This document shows positions 1 through 8,103 of a DNA stretch of 18,896 nucleotides, one piece after another. The DNA lies in contig VSPD01000052.1 of NCBI GenBank assembly GCA_009775125.1, positions 1-18,896 of the forward strand, written 5' to 3'. How positions within the stretch are numbered: position 1 is the stretch's first letter; the number at the start of each line of letters is the position of its first letter. The position numbers were made by a program, and so were the translations under genes. A model generated the notes under the pieces. That model was given only the letters and a program-made list of their open reading frames with translations. It was not told the origin of the DNA and made no database searches. The DNA comes from Muribaculaceae bacterium. Lineage in GTDB: Bacteria; Bacteroidota; Bacteroidia; Bacteroidales; Muribaculaceae.

Positions 1-67
1 CGCACGGCTCGTGCGTCCGATGCGAAAAGATTTTTGATGCGGACGCACGAGCCGTGCGTCCCTACAC
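1..67. repeat. Nested palindromic repeat element, copy 1 (cut by window edge)
   Basis: Bases 1-19 are the exact reverse complement of 40-58, separated by a 20-nt AT-rich spacer, and the right arm runs on through CCTACAC at 61-67. The complete copy at 6507-6605 shares the arm sequence but has a different spacer. Each arm is itself a hairpin: GGACGCACG and CGTGCGTCC arms around a 3-nt loop. The left end is lost at the window edge. It lies 43 nt before the first mannanase gene. It could be a REP/MITE-like mobile repeat or a transcript-end structure; the repeat itself is directly visible, its role is not. Confidence 0.85.
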
Positions 68-109
68 AATGAATACATTGATTCTTTCAATTACAGATAC
101 TTTACGACA

Positions 110-1537
110 ATGAAACAATATAAATATATCGCAGCCGCCGCAGTGCTTGCTCTCTCGATGGGTTTCACCGCCTGCGACGACGATGACGACCTTATCTTCC
201 CCGAGGTGCCCGAAACACCGACCGGCGCCGTCAAGGCCGTGGGCGCGTCGGTAGAATCCGGCGCGGTGATAAGCGCCGATGTCACAGAAATTTCAATAGC
301 CTACGACGGCCTCATCTCGCTCAACTCCGCCGTGCACATCACCCTCAACGGCTCCGCTGCCTATGCCTCTATATGGGAGAAAACCCTTATAGTGTATGTG
401 GCTCTCGAACCCGGAAAGGCCTACACCCTCGACGTGCCTGCCGGAGCGGTGATAGGCAATAAAGGCAATTCGTATGCCGAGGCCTATTCTCTGCAATTTG
501 CCGTGGCCGACCCCTCTGCCGCCGACTACATCCCCTCGCTTTCCAACGCCAACGCTACCGCCCAGGCGCAAAATGTATTCAACTTCCTTATTGAGCAGAG
601 TGGAAAACGCATCCTCTCGGGCGCCATGGCAAACGTAAACCTCAACAACGATTTTGCCAACTGGGTCTACGGCGCATCTTACGCCTATCCCGCTATGACT
701 TGCTACGATTTTATCCACATCAACGCCGACTGGATCGATTACAGCGATGTGTCGCTCGGTATCGGCCAATGGAAAAACAACGGCCTTGTAGGTTATATGT
801 GGCATTGGGCCGCACCCACCGATGAGGCTGCTTACCGCGCCGGCGACCTCGACCGCTACGGCTTCAACGTGCCCGGCGGCGACAACCCCTCCGAGTTCGA
901 TATCCGCGAAGCTCTCAAAGAGGGTACATGGCAGCATGAATTCATCATGGCCGACATCGACCGTGTGGCTGCCGTGCTGAAAAAATTGCAGGATGCAGGC
1001 GTGCCTGTAATCTGGCGCCCGCTCCACGAAGCCGCCGGTTCGTATCAGTACAACAATCCTTGGTTCTGGTGGGGACGCCACGGCGAAGAAGCAACCAAAG
1101 ACCTCTGGAAGCTGATGTACGACCGCCTCGTCAACCATCACGGACTCAACAACCTTATATGGGTGTGGACCGCGCAATATGCCGAAGGCTATGAGGCTCA
1201 AATGGCCGGCGGATATCCCGGCAACGAATATGTCGACATAGTGGGCGTCGACATGTACGAAAACACCAACGACGCGCAGCCCGCAGCCTATGCCGCTGCC
1301 CTGGCCATGACCGAAGGCAAGCGCATGGTGGCTCTTTCCGAAACCGGACGTCTGCAAATGCCCGCCGACTGCATCGCCCAAGGCGCCAACTGGGCATGGT
1401 TCATGCTCTGGTATTCCAACCCCGCCACTTTGGAAAATCCCGATATGGATGGCTTCGGCAATACCAAGGCCCTTATCCGCGAGGTGATGCAAAGCCCGTT
1501 TGTAATCAACCGCGAGCAAATGCCGTCTCTCAAATAG
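110..1537 (+). CDS. GH26 endo-beta-mannanase, probable surface lipoprotein
   Basis: This 475-residue protein should hydrolyse beta-1,4-mannosidic bonds in mannan or glucomannan. The N-terminus is a lipoprotein signal with a lipobox cysteine at residue 23, followed at once by five aspartates. In Bacteroidetes an acidic tract right after the lipid cysteine is the signature of export to the cell surface. Residues roughly 35-140 resemble an SbsA-type Ig-like (Big_5) domain, and the GH26 barrel follows. The family's acid/base glutamate is visible as E307 in WRPLHEAAG, and the nucleophile as E411 in ALSETG. Aromatic residues in NPWFWWG fit a mannan-binding cleft. It is followed by its own terminator (1575-1606), so it may be transcribed apart from the next genes. 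Family assignment is firm. Exact specificity (endo-acting versus mannobiose-releasing) is inferred from context. Confidence 0.92.
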   Translation: MKQYKYIAAAAVLALSMGFTACDDDDDLIFPEVPETPTGAVKAVGASVESGAVISADVTEISIAYDGLISLNSAVHITLNGSAAYASIWEKTLIVYVALEPGKAYTLDVPAGAVIGNKGNSYAEAYSLQFAVADPSAADYIPSLSNANATAQAQNVFNFLIEQSGKRILSGAMANVNLNNDFANWVYGASYAYPAMTCYDFIHINADWIDYSDVSLGIGQWKNNGLVGYMWHWAAPTDEAAYRAGDLDRYGFNVPGGDNPSEFDIREALKEGTWQHEFIMADIDRVAAVLKKLQDAGVPVIWRPLHEAAGSYQYNNPWFWWGRHGEEATKDLWKLMYDRLVNHHGLNNLIWVWTAQYAEGYEAQMAGGYPGNEYVDIVGVDMYENTNDAQPAAYAAALAMTEGKRMVALSETGRLQMPADCIAQGANWAWFMLWYSNPATLENPDMDGFGNTKALIREVMQSPFVINREQMPSLK

Positions 1538-1574
1538 AAATAGTATAATAGTATAAAGATTGTTTTTTGCAACG

Positions 1575-1611
1575 TCGCCGGCGCTCTTTTGGATGAGTGC
1601 CGGCGATTTTG
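1575..1611 (+). terminator. Rho-independent terminator after GH26 gene
   Basis: A 12-bp stem (1575-1586 pairing with 1595-1606, one G-U pair) encloses an 8-nt loop and is followed by TTTTG. It lies 37 nt after the mannanase stop and about 95 nt before the GH94 gene. It separates the surface mannanase from the phosphorylase genes or attenuates read-through. Confidence 0.75.
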
Positions 1612-1644
1612 TTAATAAAGTATCATTAATTGCTAATTTAGACA

Positions 1645-1652
1645 CATCTTTG
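1645..1652 (+). promoter_or_regulatory. Possible -7 element before GH94 gene
   Basis: CATCTTTG differs by one base from the Bacteroidetes -7 consensus TAnnTTTG and sits 49 nt before the GH94 start, just past the terminator at 1575-1606. I see no good -33 TTG at 19-21 nt upstream, so this is a weak call based mainly on position. Confidence 0.3.
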
Positions 1653-1701
1653 CATCGTATTTATGGCTAAATTTGCGATGAAAAACTAACCTGTCATTAT
1701 C

Positions 1702-4128
1702 ATGCACTTCGGACATTTCGACGACAACGCCAAGGAATATGTCATCACCGAACCGGCCACCCCGTGGCCCTGGATCAACTATCTCGGGTCGGAAGATTTC
1801 TTCTCGCTCATTTCCAACACGGCGGGAGGATACTCATTCTTTCGCGATGCCAAGTTTCGCCGTCTTACCCGCTATCGCTACAATGGCGTGCCCATGGACG
1901 ACGGAGGCCGGTATTTCTACATCAAAGATGGCGACGCCGCCCCGTGGAATCCCGGATGGAAGCCCTGCAAGACCCCGCTCGACCGTTACGAGTGCCGCCA
2001 CGGACGTGGGTACACACGCGTCGTAGGCGAAAAGGACGGCCTGCGCGCCGAGGTGCTGTTTTTTGTTCCGCTCGATGCTCCGGCCGAGGTGATGAGCCTG
2101 CGGCTTACAAACCTTTCCGGCTCGGCAAAGCATATTTCTCTTTTCTCTTTTGTAGAATGGTGCCTTTGGAACGCGTCGACCGATATGGAAAATTTCCAGC
2201 GGAATTTTTCAACCGGCGAGGTCGAGGTCGACGGCCCGGTGATATATCACAAAACCGAGTTCCGCGAACGCCGCGACCATTACGCATTTTTCTCGGTGAA
2301 CGCTCCCGTCGACGGGTTCGACACCGACCGTGAGGCTTTCGTCGGCCTCTACAACAGCTTCGGTCAGGCGCAGGTGCCCGCCGAAGGGCGCAGCCGCAAT
2401 TCCGTGGCGCACGGATGGAGCCCCGTGGCCTCCCACCACATCTCGCTCGACCTTGCTCCGGGCGAGACTAAACGATATGAATTTGTCTTAGGTTATATAG
2501 AAATTGTGAACGATGAGAAATGGGAAGCACTGGGCGTGGTGAACAAGCGACCCGCCCGTGCGCTCATTTCACGCTTCGACTCTGCGGAAAAGGTCGATGC
2601 TGCTTTCGATGGCCTCCGCGGCTATTGGGACAGCATCTTGGCCAATTACACGGTTGAAAGCGAGTCGAAGGAACTCGAACGCATGGTCAATGTCTGGAAT
2701 CAGTATCAGTGCATGATCACATTCTGCTTCTCTCGCTCAGCCTCGTTCTTCGAGAGCGGAATAGGCCGTGGAATGGGTTTCCGCGACTCTTGCCAGGACC
2801 TTGCCGGCTTCGTTCACCAGATTCCGGCACGTGCCCGTACGCGAATACTCGACATTGCCGCCACCCAGATGGCCGACGGCAGTTGCTATCACCAATATCA
2901 GCCGCTGTCGAAACGCGGCAACAACGACATCGGTTCCGGCTTCAACGACGACCCCATGTGGCTCGTCTTCGCTGTAAGCGTATATCTTAAAGAAACAGGC
3001 GATTTCTCCATATTGTCCGAGCCGGTGCCTTTCGACAACAAGGAAGGCTCGGAAGTGCCCCTCATCGACCATCTCACGGCCTCGGTGCGCTTCGTCACAT
3101 CGCATCTCGGCCCTCACGGCCTGCCACTTATCGGTCGTGCCGACTGGAACGACTGTCTCAACCTCAACTGCTTCTCGAACGACCCCAACGAATCGTTCCA
3201 GACCACCGAAAACCGCTCGGAAGGCTCACAAGCCGAAAGCCTTATGATAGCCGGGCAGTTTGTGATGCTCGCCGATGAATATGCCCGCATATGCCGGCTC
3301 GCCGGAAAGGATGAAGAAGCCGCATTTGCCCTCGATGAGGCCGCGAAAATGCGTCTTGCCGTCGAACGCCACGGCTGGGACGGCGAGTGGTTCCTGCGCG
3401 CCTACGATTTCTTCGGCCGCCCCGTCGGCTCGCATCTCAACGACGAAGGCAAGATTTTCATCGAAAGCCAGGGCTGGTGCGGCATGGCCGGAATAGGCGC
3501 CGACAAGGGGCTGGTGGAAAAAAGCCTGCTGTCGGTGAAAAAACATCTCGACAGCCCCCACGGCCTGGTGCTGAACCAGCCGGCATTCACAAAATATGTC
3601 GTCGACTACGGCGAAATCTCCACTTATCCCCAAGGCTACAAGGAAAACGCCGGCATCTTCACCCACAACAATCCCTGGATTATGATTGCCGAGGCTCTCT
3701 ACGGCAGCCGTGACCGCGCATGGGATTATTACACAAAAATCGCGCCCGCATTTATCGAGCGCGGCGACCAGAGGCTTCACAAAGTTGAGCCGTATGTCTA
3801 CTGCCAGATGACGGCCGGAAAGGATGCCGCCCGCCCCGGCGAGGGCAAAAACTCATGGCTTACCGGCACCGCCGCATGGAATTGGCTTGCCATATCGCAA
3901 TATATCCTTGGCATCCGCCCCGATTACGACGGCCTTGTCATCGACCCCAAACTTCCTGCGGGCGTGGGCGCTTTCACCGTCCGTCGCCGTTTCCGCGGAG
4001 CCACATATATAATCAATGCCGTGCCCGCAGGAGCATACTCCCTTTCCTTGAACGGCGAGCCGCTGTCCGGCAAAAAGGTGCCGGTGTGCCCGTCCGGTTC
4101 GGAAAACATAGTAAACGTAACATTTTGA
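1702..4128 (+). CDS. GH94 cellobiose phosphorylase
   Basis: This 808-residue protein is predicted to split cellobiose with phosphate into glucose-1-phosphate and glucose in the cytoplasm. It has no signal peptide. The N-terminus (GHFDDNAKEYVIT, then PWPWINYLG and SNTAGGYSF) matches the conserved opening of GH94 cellobiose phosphorylases, and the length is the family's usual one (about 810-820). The catalytic-acid motif RADWNDCLNL lies at about residues 479-488. The glycine-rich GSGFNDDPMW and the C-terminal TGTAAW segment are also typical. It lies 12 nt upstream of the second GH26 gene. In a mannan locus its likely substrate is the Glc-Glc units of glucomannan. A different GH94 specificity, for instance on an epimerised disaccharide, cannot be excluded by eye. 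Confidence 0.9.
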   Translation: MHFGHFDDNAKEYVITEPATPWPWINYLGSEDFFSLISNTAGGYSFFRDAKFRRLTRYRYNGVPMDDGGRYFYIKDGDAAPWNPGWKPCKTPLDRYECRHGRGYTRVVGEKDGLRAEVLFFVPLDAPAEVMSLRLTNLSGSAKHISLFSFVEWCLWNASTDMENFQRNFSTGEVEVDGPVIYHKTEFRERRDHYAFFSVNAPVDGFDTDREAFVGLYNSFGQAQVPAEGRSRNSVAHGWSPVASHHISLDLAPGETKRYEFVLGYIEIVNDEKWEALGVVNKRPARALISRFDSAEKVDAAFDGLRGYWDSILANYTVESESKELERMVNVWNQYQCMITFCFSRSASFFESGIGRGMGFRDSCQDLAGFVHQIPARARTRILDIAATQMADGSCYHQYQPLSKRGNNDIGSGFNDDPMWLVFAVSVYLKETGDFSILSEPVPFDNKEGSEVPLIDHLTASVRFVTSHLGPHGLPLIGRADWNDCLNLNCFSNDPNESFQTTENRSEGSQAESLMIAGQFVMLADEYARICRLAGKDEEAAFALDEAAKMRLAVERHGWDGEWFLRAYDFFGRPVGSHLNDEGKIFIESQGWCGMAGIGADKGLVEKSLLSVKKHLDSPHGLVLNQPAFTKYVVDYGEISTYPQGYKENAGIFTHNNPWIMIAEALYGSRDRAWDYYTKIAPAFIERGDQRLHKVEPYVYCQMTAGKDAARPGEGKNSWLTGTAAWNWLAISQYILGIRPDYDGLVIDPKLPAGVGAFTVRRRFRGATYIINAVPAGAYSLSLNGEPLSGKKVPVCPSGSENIVNVTF

Positions 4129-4140
4129 AAATCACAAGCC

Positions 4141-5256
4141 ATGAAAAAAATATCACTGATTCTTGTCGCGCTTGCAATCACCGCCTCCACCGCGGGATGC
4201 TCGCAAAAAAATAATACTGAAAATACTCCGGCCGAGGAGCCTGTGCCGGCCGAAATGCTCTTGACGCGCCTTCATGCGCTCGTCGACAGCGGCCTCACCG
4301 CTTTCGGCCATCACGACGACACGGCCTACGGTATTTCCTGGGAATATGTCGCTGACTCCTCCGACGTAAAAGCCGTAACGGGCGACTATCCCGCCATTAT
4401 CAACTGGGACCTCGGACTTGTCGAAGTCGACTCCGCCCGGCAGCTCGACGGCGTGCCGTTCGATTTCATGCGCGCCGAGATAGCGAAGCATCACGCTCGC
4501 GGAGGCATCAACTCAATCTCATGGCACCCGCTCAATCCTTTGACCGCAGGCAATTCATGGGATGTATCCACCGGAGCGACACTCACACGCATCATGGCCG
4601 ACTCTGCCATGGTCGACACTCTTGCCGCATGGGCCGGACGTGCCGCCGATTTTGTCGCGAGCCTGCGCGATGCCGACGGACGCCGCATACCCGTGATGTT
4701 CCGTCCCTGGCATGAGCACACCGGCACCTGGTTCTGGTGGGGCATCAATTCCGGCACCCCCGAGGAATATGTGAAACTTTGGGAAATCACGCGCAAGGCC
4801 TTCGACGACCGCGGCCTCGACAATGTGGTGTGGGTCTATTCTCCCGACAAAAGCAATGTCGACACCTACGACGACTATATGAGCCGCTACCCAGGCGATG
4901 AATATGTCGACGTGATGGGCGCCGATGTATATCATTTCGGCAACGAGGAGGAATTCGACCGTTGGATCGACGCCACGCTCGGCTCTGCCGTGCGCGCCGC
5001 CCGCGAACACGGCAAAATCGCCGCCCTGTCTGAAACAGGATGCGAAGGGCTTAAAGTCGATAACTGGTACATGCAGTCGCTCCTTCCGGCTTTGGAACGC
5101 TGGCCCGTGGCTTTCGTCACCGTTTGGCGCAACAGCCCTACAAAACCCGGCCATTTCTATGTGCCTTATCCCGGCCACCCCGGCGAGCAGGATTTCCGCG
5201 ATTTCCATGCTCAACCGCGCATCGCGTTCTGCTCCGATTTGAATGAAAATAACTAA
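4141..5256 (+). CDS. GH26 beta-mannanase, second copy, lipoprotein
   Basis: A 371-residue GH26 enzyme with a short lipoprotein signal and lipobox cysteine at residue 20 (TASTAGC). The residues after the cysteine (SQKNN) are not acidic, so by the Bacteroidetes surface-export rule it may stay on the periplasmic side, unlike the first GH26. The acid/base is E192 in FRPWHEHTG and the nucleophile E298 in ALSETG. GTWFWWG supplies cleft aromatics. It lacks the Ig-like N-terminal domain of the first enzyme, so it is mostly catalytic domain. It sits 12 nt after the GH94 gene and 30 nt before the GH130 gene, suggesting one transcript. Mannobiose release from imported oligosaccharides is a reasonable inference for its job. 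Confidence 0.92.
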   Translation: MKKISLILVALAITASTAGCSQKNNTENTPAEEPVPAEMLLTRLHALVDSGLTAFGHHDDTAYGISWEYVADSSDVKAVTGDYPAIINWDLGLVEVDSARQLDGVPFDFMRAEIAKHHARGGINSISWHPLNPLTAGNSWDVSTGATLTRIMADSAMVDTLAAWAGRAADFVASLRDADGRRIPVMFRPWHEHTGTWFWWGINSGTPEEYVKLWEITRKAFDDRGLDNVVWVYSPDKSNVDTYDDYMSRYPGDEYVDVMGADVYHFGNEEEFDRWIDATLGSAVRAAREHGKIAALSETGCEGLKVDNWYMQSLLPALERWPVAFVTVWRNSPTKPGHFYVPYPGHPGEQDFRDFHAQPRIAFCSDLNENN

Positions 5257-5286
5257 TACTTGTCCTATATTTTAGATTTTGAAATA

Positions 5287-6450
5287 ATGCTTAATTTCGA
5301 ACAACGCAAGGCTCTTGTCGAAGCCCGGCATGAAGAACTTATAACTCGTCCGAATATCGCACTCGAAGGCAACGGCGTCTACCGCCGCTATAAAAATCCT
5401 GTTGTCACCGCCGATATGGCCCCGCTCCAATGGCGCTACGACTTCAACCCCGCCACCAATCCTTACTTTATGGAGCGTATAGGCGTTAACGCCACCCTCA
5501 ATGCCGGAGCAATAAAATGGAACGGCAAATATGTGATGGTGGTGCGCGTCGAGGGTGCCGACCGCAAATCATTCTTCGCTGTGGCCGAAAGTCCCAACGG
5601 CATCGACAATTTCCGCTTCTGGCCCCGGCCCATTACCATGCCCGAGGACACAATTCCCGGTACCAATGTCTACGATATGCGACTTACCCGTCACGAAGAC
5701 GGATGGGTATATGGCCTATTCTGCGTGGAGCGTCACGACGACTCGCAGCCCGGCGACCTCAGCGCGGCTACCGCCACCTGCGGTATCGCCCGCACACGCG
5801 ACCTTGTGAACTGGGAGCGTCTGCCCGACCTCAAATGCAAGAGCCAGCAGCGCAACGTGGTGTTGCATCCCGAGTTTGTCGACGGAAAATATGCCCTTTA
5901 CACCCGTCCGCAAGACGGATTCATCGACACCGGTTCGGGCGGCGGCATCGGCTGGGCGCTTGTCGACGACATCACAAATGCCGAGGTGAAGGATGAAACC
6001 ATTATCAACCGCCGGTTCTATCACACAATCAAGGAAGTGAAAAACGGCGAAGGCCCGCACCCCATCAAGACCCCCAAAGGCTGGCTCCACCTCGCCCACG
6101 GCGTGCGCGCATGCGCCTCAGGCCTGCGCTATGTGCTTTACCTCTACATGACCTCGCTCGAAGAGCCGTGGAAAGAAATCGCCGCCCCCGGCGGATATTT
6201 CATGGCCCCTGTCGGAGATGAATATATGGGCGACGTGATGAACGTGCTTTTCTCCAACGGATGGATTGCCGACGAAGACGGCCGTGTACTCATCTACTAC
6301 GCCTCGTCCGACACCCGCCTCCATGTGGCCGAGTCCACCGTCGACCGCCTTGTCGACTATTGCCTCAACACTCCGGCCGACGGCCTCACCACCGGCGAGA
6401 GCGTGAAAGCAATAAACCGCCTCATCGACGCCAACGAAGCCCTGATGTAG
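5287..6450 (+). CDS. GH130 4-O-beta-D-mannosyl-D-glucose phosphorylase
   Basis: This enzyme phosphorolyses Man-beta-1,4-Glc to alpha-mannose-1-phosphate and glucose, the step after epimerisation in the mannan pathway known from Bacteroides fragilis. I take the ATG at 5287 (387 residues) instead of an upstream in-frame TTG at 5260, because the family opens with a short helix such as LNFEQRKALVEARHEEL and the length then fits the roughly 390-residue enzyme. Subfamily 1 signatures are plain: MERIGVNATLNAGAIKW, VRVEGADRKSFFAVAESPNG, the proton-donor aspartate D130 in TNVYDMRL, HPEFVDGKYALYTRPQDGF, and GEGPHPIKT for phosphate binding. No signal peptide, so it is cytoplasmic. It follows the GH26 gene by 30 nt. 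Confidence in function is high because similarity runs over the whole length. Confidence 0.95.
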   Translation: MLNFEQRKALVEARHEELITRPNIALEGNGVYRRYKNPVVTADMAPLQWRYDFNPATNPYFMERIGVNATLNAGAIKWNGKYVMVVRVEGADRKSFFAVAESPNGIDNFRFWPRPITMPEDTIPGTNVYDMRLTRHEDGWVYGLFCVERHDDSQPGDLSAATATCGIARTRDLVNWERLPDLKCKSQQRNVVLHPEFVDGKYALYTRPQDGFIDTGSGGGIGWALVDDITNAEVKDETIINRRFYHTIKEVKNGEGPHPIKTPKGWLHLAHGVRACASGLRYVLYLYMTSLEEPWKEIAAPGGYFMAPVGDEYMGDVMNVLFSNGWIADEDGRVLIYYASSDTRLHVAESTVDRLVDYCLNTPADGLTTGESVKAINRLIDANEALM

Positions 6451-6506
6451 GATTCCTATGCAGCCTAAGCATAAAAGACATGAATTGGCAAAGAATTAAT
6501 GTATTG

Positions 6507-6605
6507 AGTGTAGGGACGCACGGCTCGTGCGTCCGTTGCGAGATGATGCCAATTCTTTATTTTAAAGGCTCTGACGCGGACGCACGAGCCGTGCGTCCCT
6601 ACACT
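6507..6605. repeat. Nested palindromic repeat element, copy 2 (complete)
   Basis: A perfect 29-bp inverted repeat (6507-6535 and 6577-6605) encloses a 41-nt AT-rich spacer. Each arm is also a 9-bp hairpin (GGACGCACG/CGTGCGTCC, loop GCT or AGC). Outer ends are AGTGTAGGGAC. It fills most of the 198-nt gap between the GH130 and symporter genes, where the other gaps in the cluster are 6-30 nt. It may work as an mRNA-stabilising or terminating structure, or it may be a small non-autonomous mobile repeat. Confidence 0.9.
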
Positions 6606-6648
6606 GTGATTGCATTTACTTTTTAATCTAAGATCAATACCATAGAAA

Positions 6649-8097
6649 ATGTCATTGTTAAAAGAAAAAATCGGCTATGGCTTCGGCGACATGTCCTCGT
6701 CGATGTTCTGGAAAATATTTTCCTACTACCTGCCGATTTTCTATTCAAATATCTTCGGCCTGAGCCTTGTCGACGCCGGTATTCTCGTGCTGGTGACCCG
6801 CATATGGGATGCCGTGTCCGACCCCATGATGGGCGTCTGCGCCGACCGCACCCACACCCGATGGGGCAAATATCGCCCCTACCTGCTGTGGGTGGCGGCT
6901 CCATTCTCGATATGCGGAATCCTTCTGTTCACCACGCCCGATTTCTCCTACGGCGGTAAACTTGTCTGGGCATATGTCACTTATGTGATGATGATGACGG
7001 TGTATACCGGCATCAACGTGCCCTACGGCGCAATGCTCGGCGTAATCACTCCCGACTCGACGGAAAAAACGGTGTTCTCGTCGTTCCGCATGTTCTTTGC
7101 CTACGGCGGCTCGTTCATCGCTCTTTTCTCATGGGAGCCTCTATGCCGGTTCTTCGAGCATAATTTTGGCGCGTCGGTTGCCACGAGCTGGCAGCTCGGC
7201 ATGTCGGTAATCGCTGCCGGATGCTTCGTGCTGTTCCTCTGTTGCTTCGCCATGACACGCGAGCGTGTCGCCACCGTGTCTACCGTATCGATAGGCAAGG
7301 ATTTCCGTTCGCTGCTGTCAAACCGCCCCTGGTGGCTCCTTATCGGCGCGGCGCTCTGCTTCAACCTGTTCAACACCGTGCGCGGAGCCTCGGTCGCTTA
7401 CTTCTTCGCCGACGTGATTGGAGCCGATGCAAGGCTCGATTTCGGCCACTGGGGCAATGTCCTGTTCTATTCCGGGCTTTTCCTCGGGGTAGGGGAGATA
7501 GCCAACATGGTGGGCGTGGCCCTTACCGTGTCGATTGCCGGACGCTTCGGCAAGAAAACGACTTTTATTGGCGTGAACGTGGCTCTTATCGTGCTTAGCG
7601 TCATTTTCTTCATGGTGCCGCTTTCTGCCGCCGGATATTGGATGATGATGGTGCTTCAAGTAGTGATATGTATATGCACGGGCATCATGTCGCCATTGGT
7701 GTGGTCGATGTATGCCGATGTGAGCGACTATGCCGAACTCAAATACAACACTGCCTCGACTGGCCTTATCTTCTCGTCGTCGTCGATGGCGCAGAAATTT
7801 GGCGGTGCCATTGGCGGTGCGGCCGTGCTGTGGCTTCTCGATATCTGCGGCTACATCACTCCGGCAGCCGAAGGCTTGGCCGTGGAGAGTGTGGCTCAGC
7901 CTGCTTCGGCCATCGCTTGCCTTTGGTGGCTCATGTCGTTCATCCCCGCCGTTGTGGCGGCCCTGGCCGTGTTCACGGTAAGTTTCTATCCCCTTACTAC
8001 GGAAAAAGTAAATGAAATATGCTCGCGCCTTGGCGTGCGCCGTGCCGCCGCCAATGCTGAGGAAGCCCGCGAGCAGTCAACCCTTCAACCGGAATAA
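6649..8097 (+). CDS. GPH-family sugar:cation symporter (MelB-like)
   Basis: This 482-residue inner-membrane protein should import beta-mannobiose, mannosyl-glucose or cellobiose with Na+ or H+. The N-terminus (KIGYGFGDMSSSMFWK) and the RIWDAVSDPMMG segment are hallmarks of the glycoside-pentoside-hexuronide family. D54 and D58 match the spacing of the cation-site aspartates of MelB. The DRTHTRWGKYRPYLLW loop after helix 2 is also diagnostic. About twelve hydrophobic segments follow, and the tail after PLTTEKVNEI is hydrophilic. The gene begins 43 nt after the palindromic repeat and is followed 6 nt later by the epimerase, so transport and epimerisation are coupled genetically. The substrate is inferred from neighbours. 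Confidence 0.9.
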   Translation: MSLLKEKIGYGFGDMSSSMFWKIFSYYLPIFYSNIFGLSLVDAGILVLVTRIWDAVSDPMMGVCADRTHTRWGKYRPYLLWVAAPFSICGILLFTTPDFSYGGKLVWAYVTYVMMMTVYTGINVPYGAMLGVITPDSTEKTVFSSFRMFFAYGGSFIALFSWEPLCRFFEHNFGASVATSWQLGMSVIAAGCFVLFLCCFAMTRERVATVSTVSIGKDFRSLLSNRPWWLLIGAALCFNLFNTVRGASVAYFFADVIGADARLDFGHWGNVLFYSGLFLGVGEIANMVGVALTVSIAGRFGKKTTFIGVNVALIVLSVIFFMVPLSAAGYWMMMVLQVVICICTGIMSPLVWSMYADVSDYAELKYNTASTGLIFSSSSMAQKFGGAIGGAAVLWLLDICGYITPAAEGLAVESVAQPASAIACLWWLMSFIPAVVAALAVFTVSFYPLTTEKVNEICSRLGVRRAAANAEEAREQSTLQPE

Positions 8098-8103
8098 CCC
8101 AAT

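Noticed and set aside
98..105. Promoter before the first GH26 gene (TACTTTAC, TTG at 78-80)
   Set aside because: The -7 box deviates from TAnnTTTG and the 17-nt spacing is short, so it is not supported.
293..1645. 450-codon minus-strand frame opposite the first GH26 gene
   Set aside because: It is a shadow frame made by GC-rich codon use; its translation shows no domain, while the plus-strand frame has a complete GH26 active site.
5260..5286. Upstream TTG start for the GH130 gene
   Set aside because: The added nine residues are not part of the family N-terminus and the ATG at 5287 gives the expected length.
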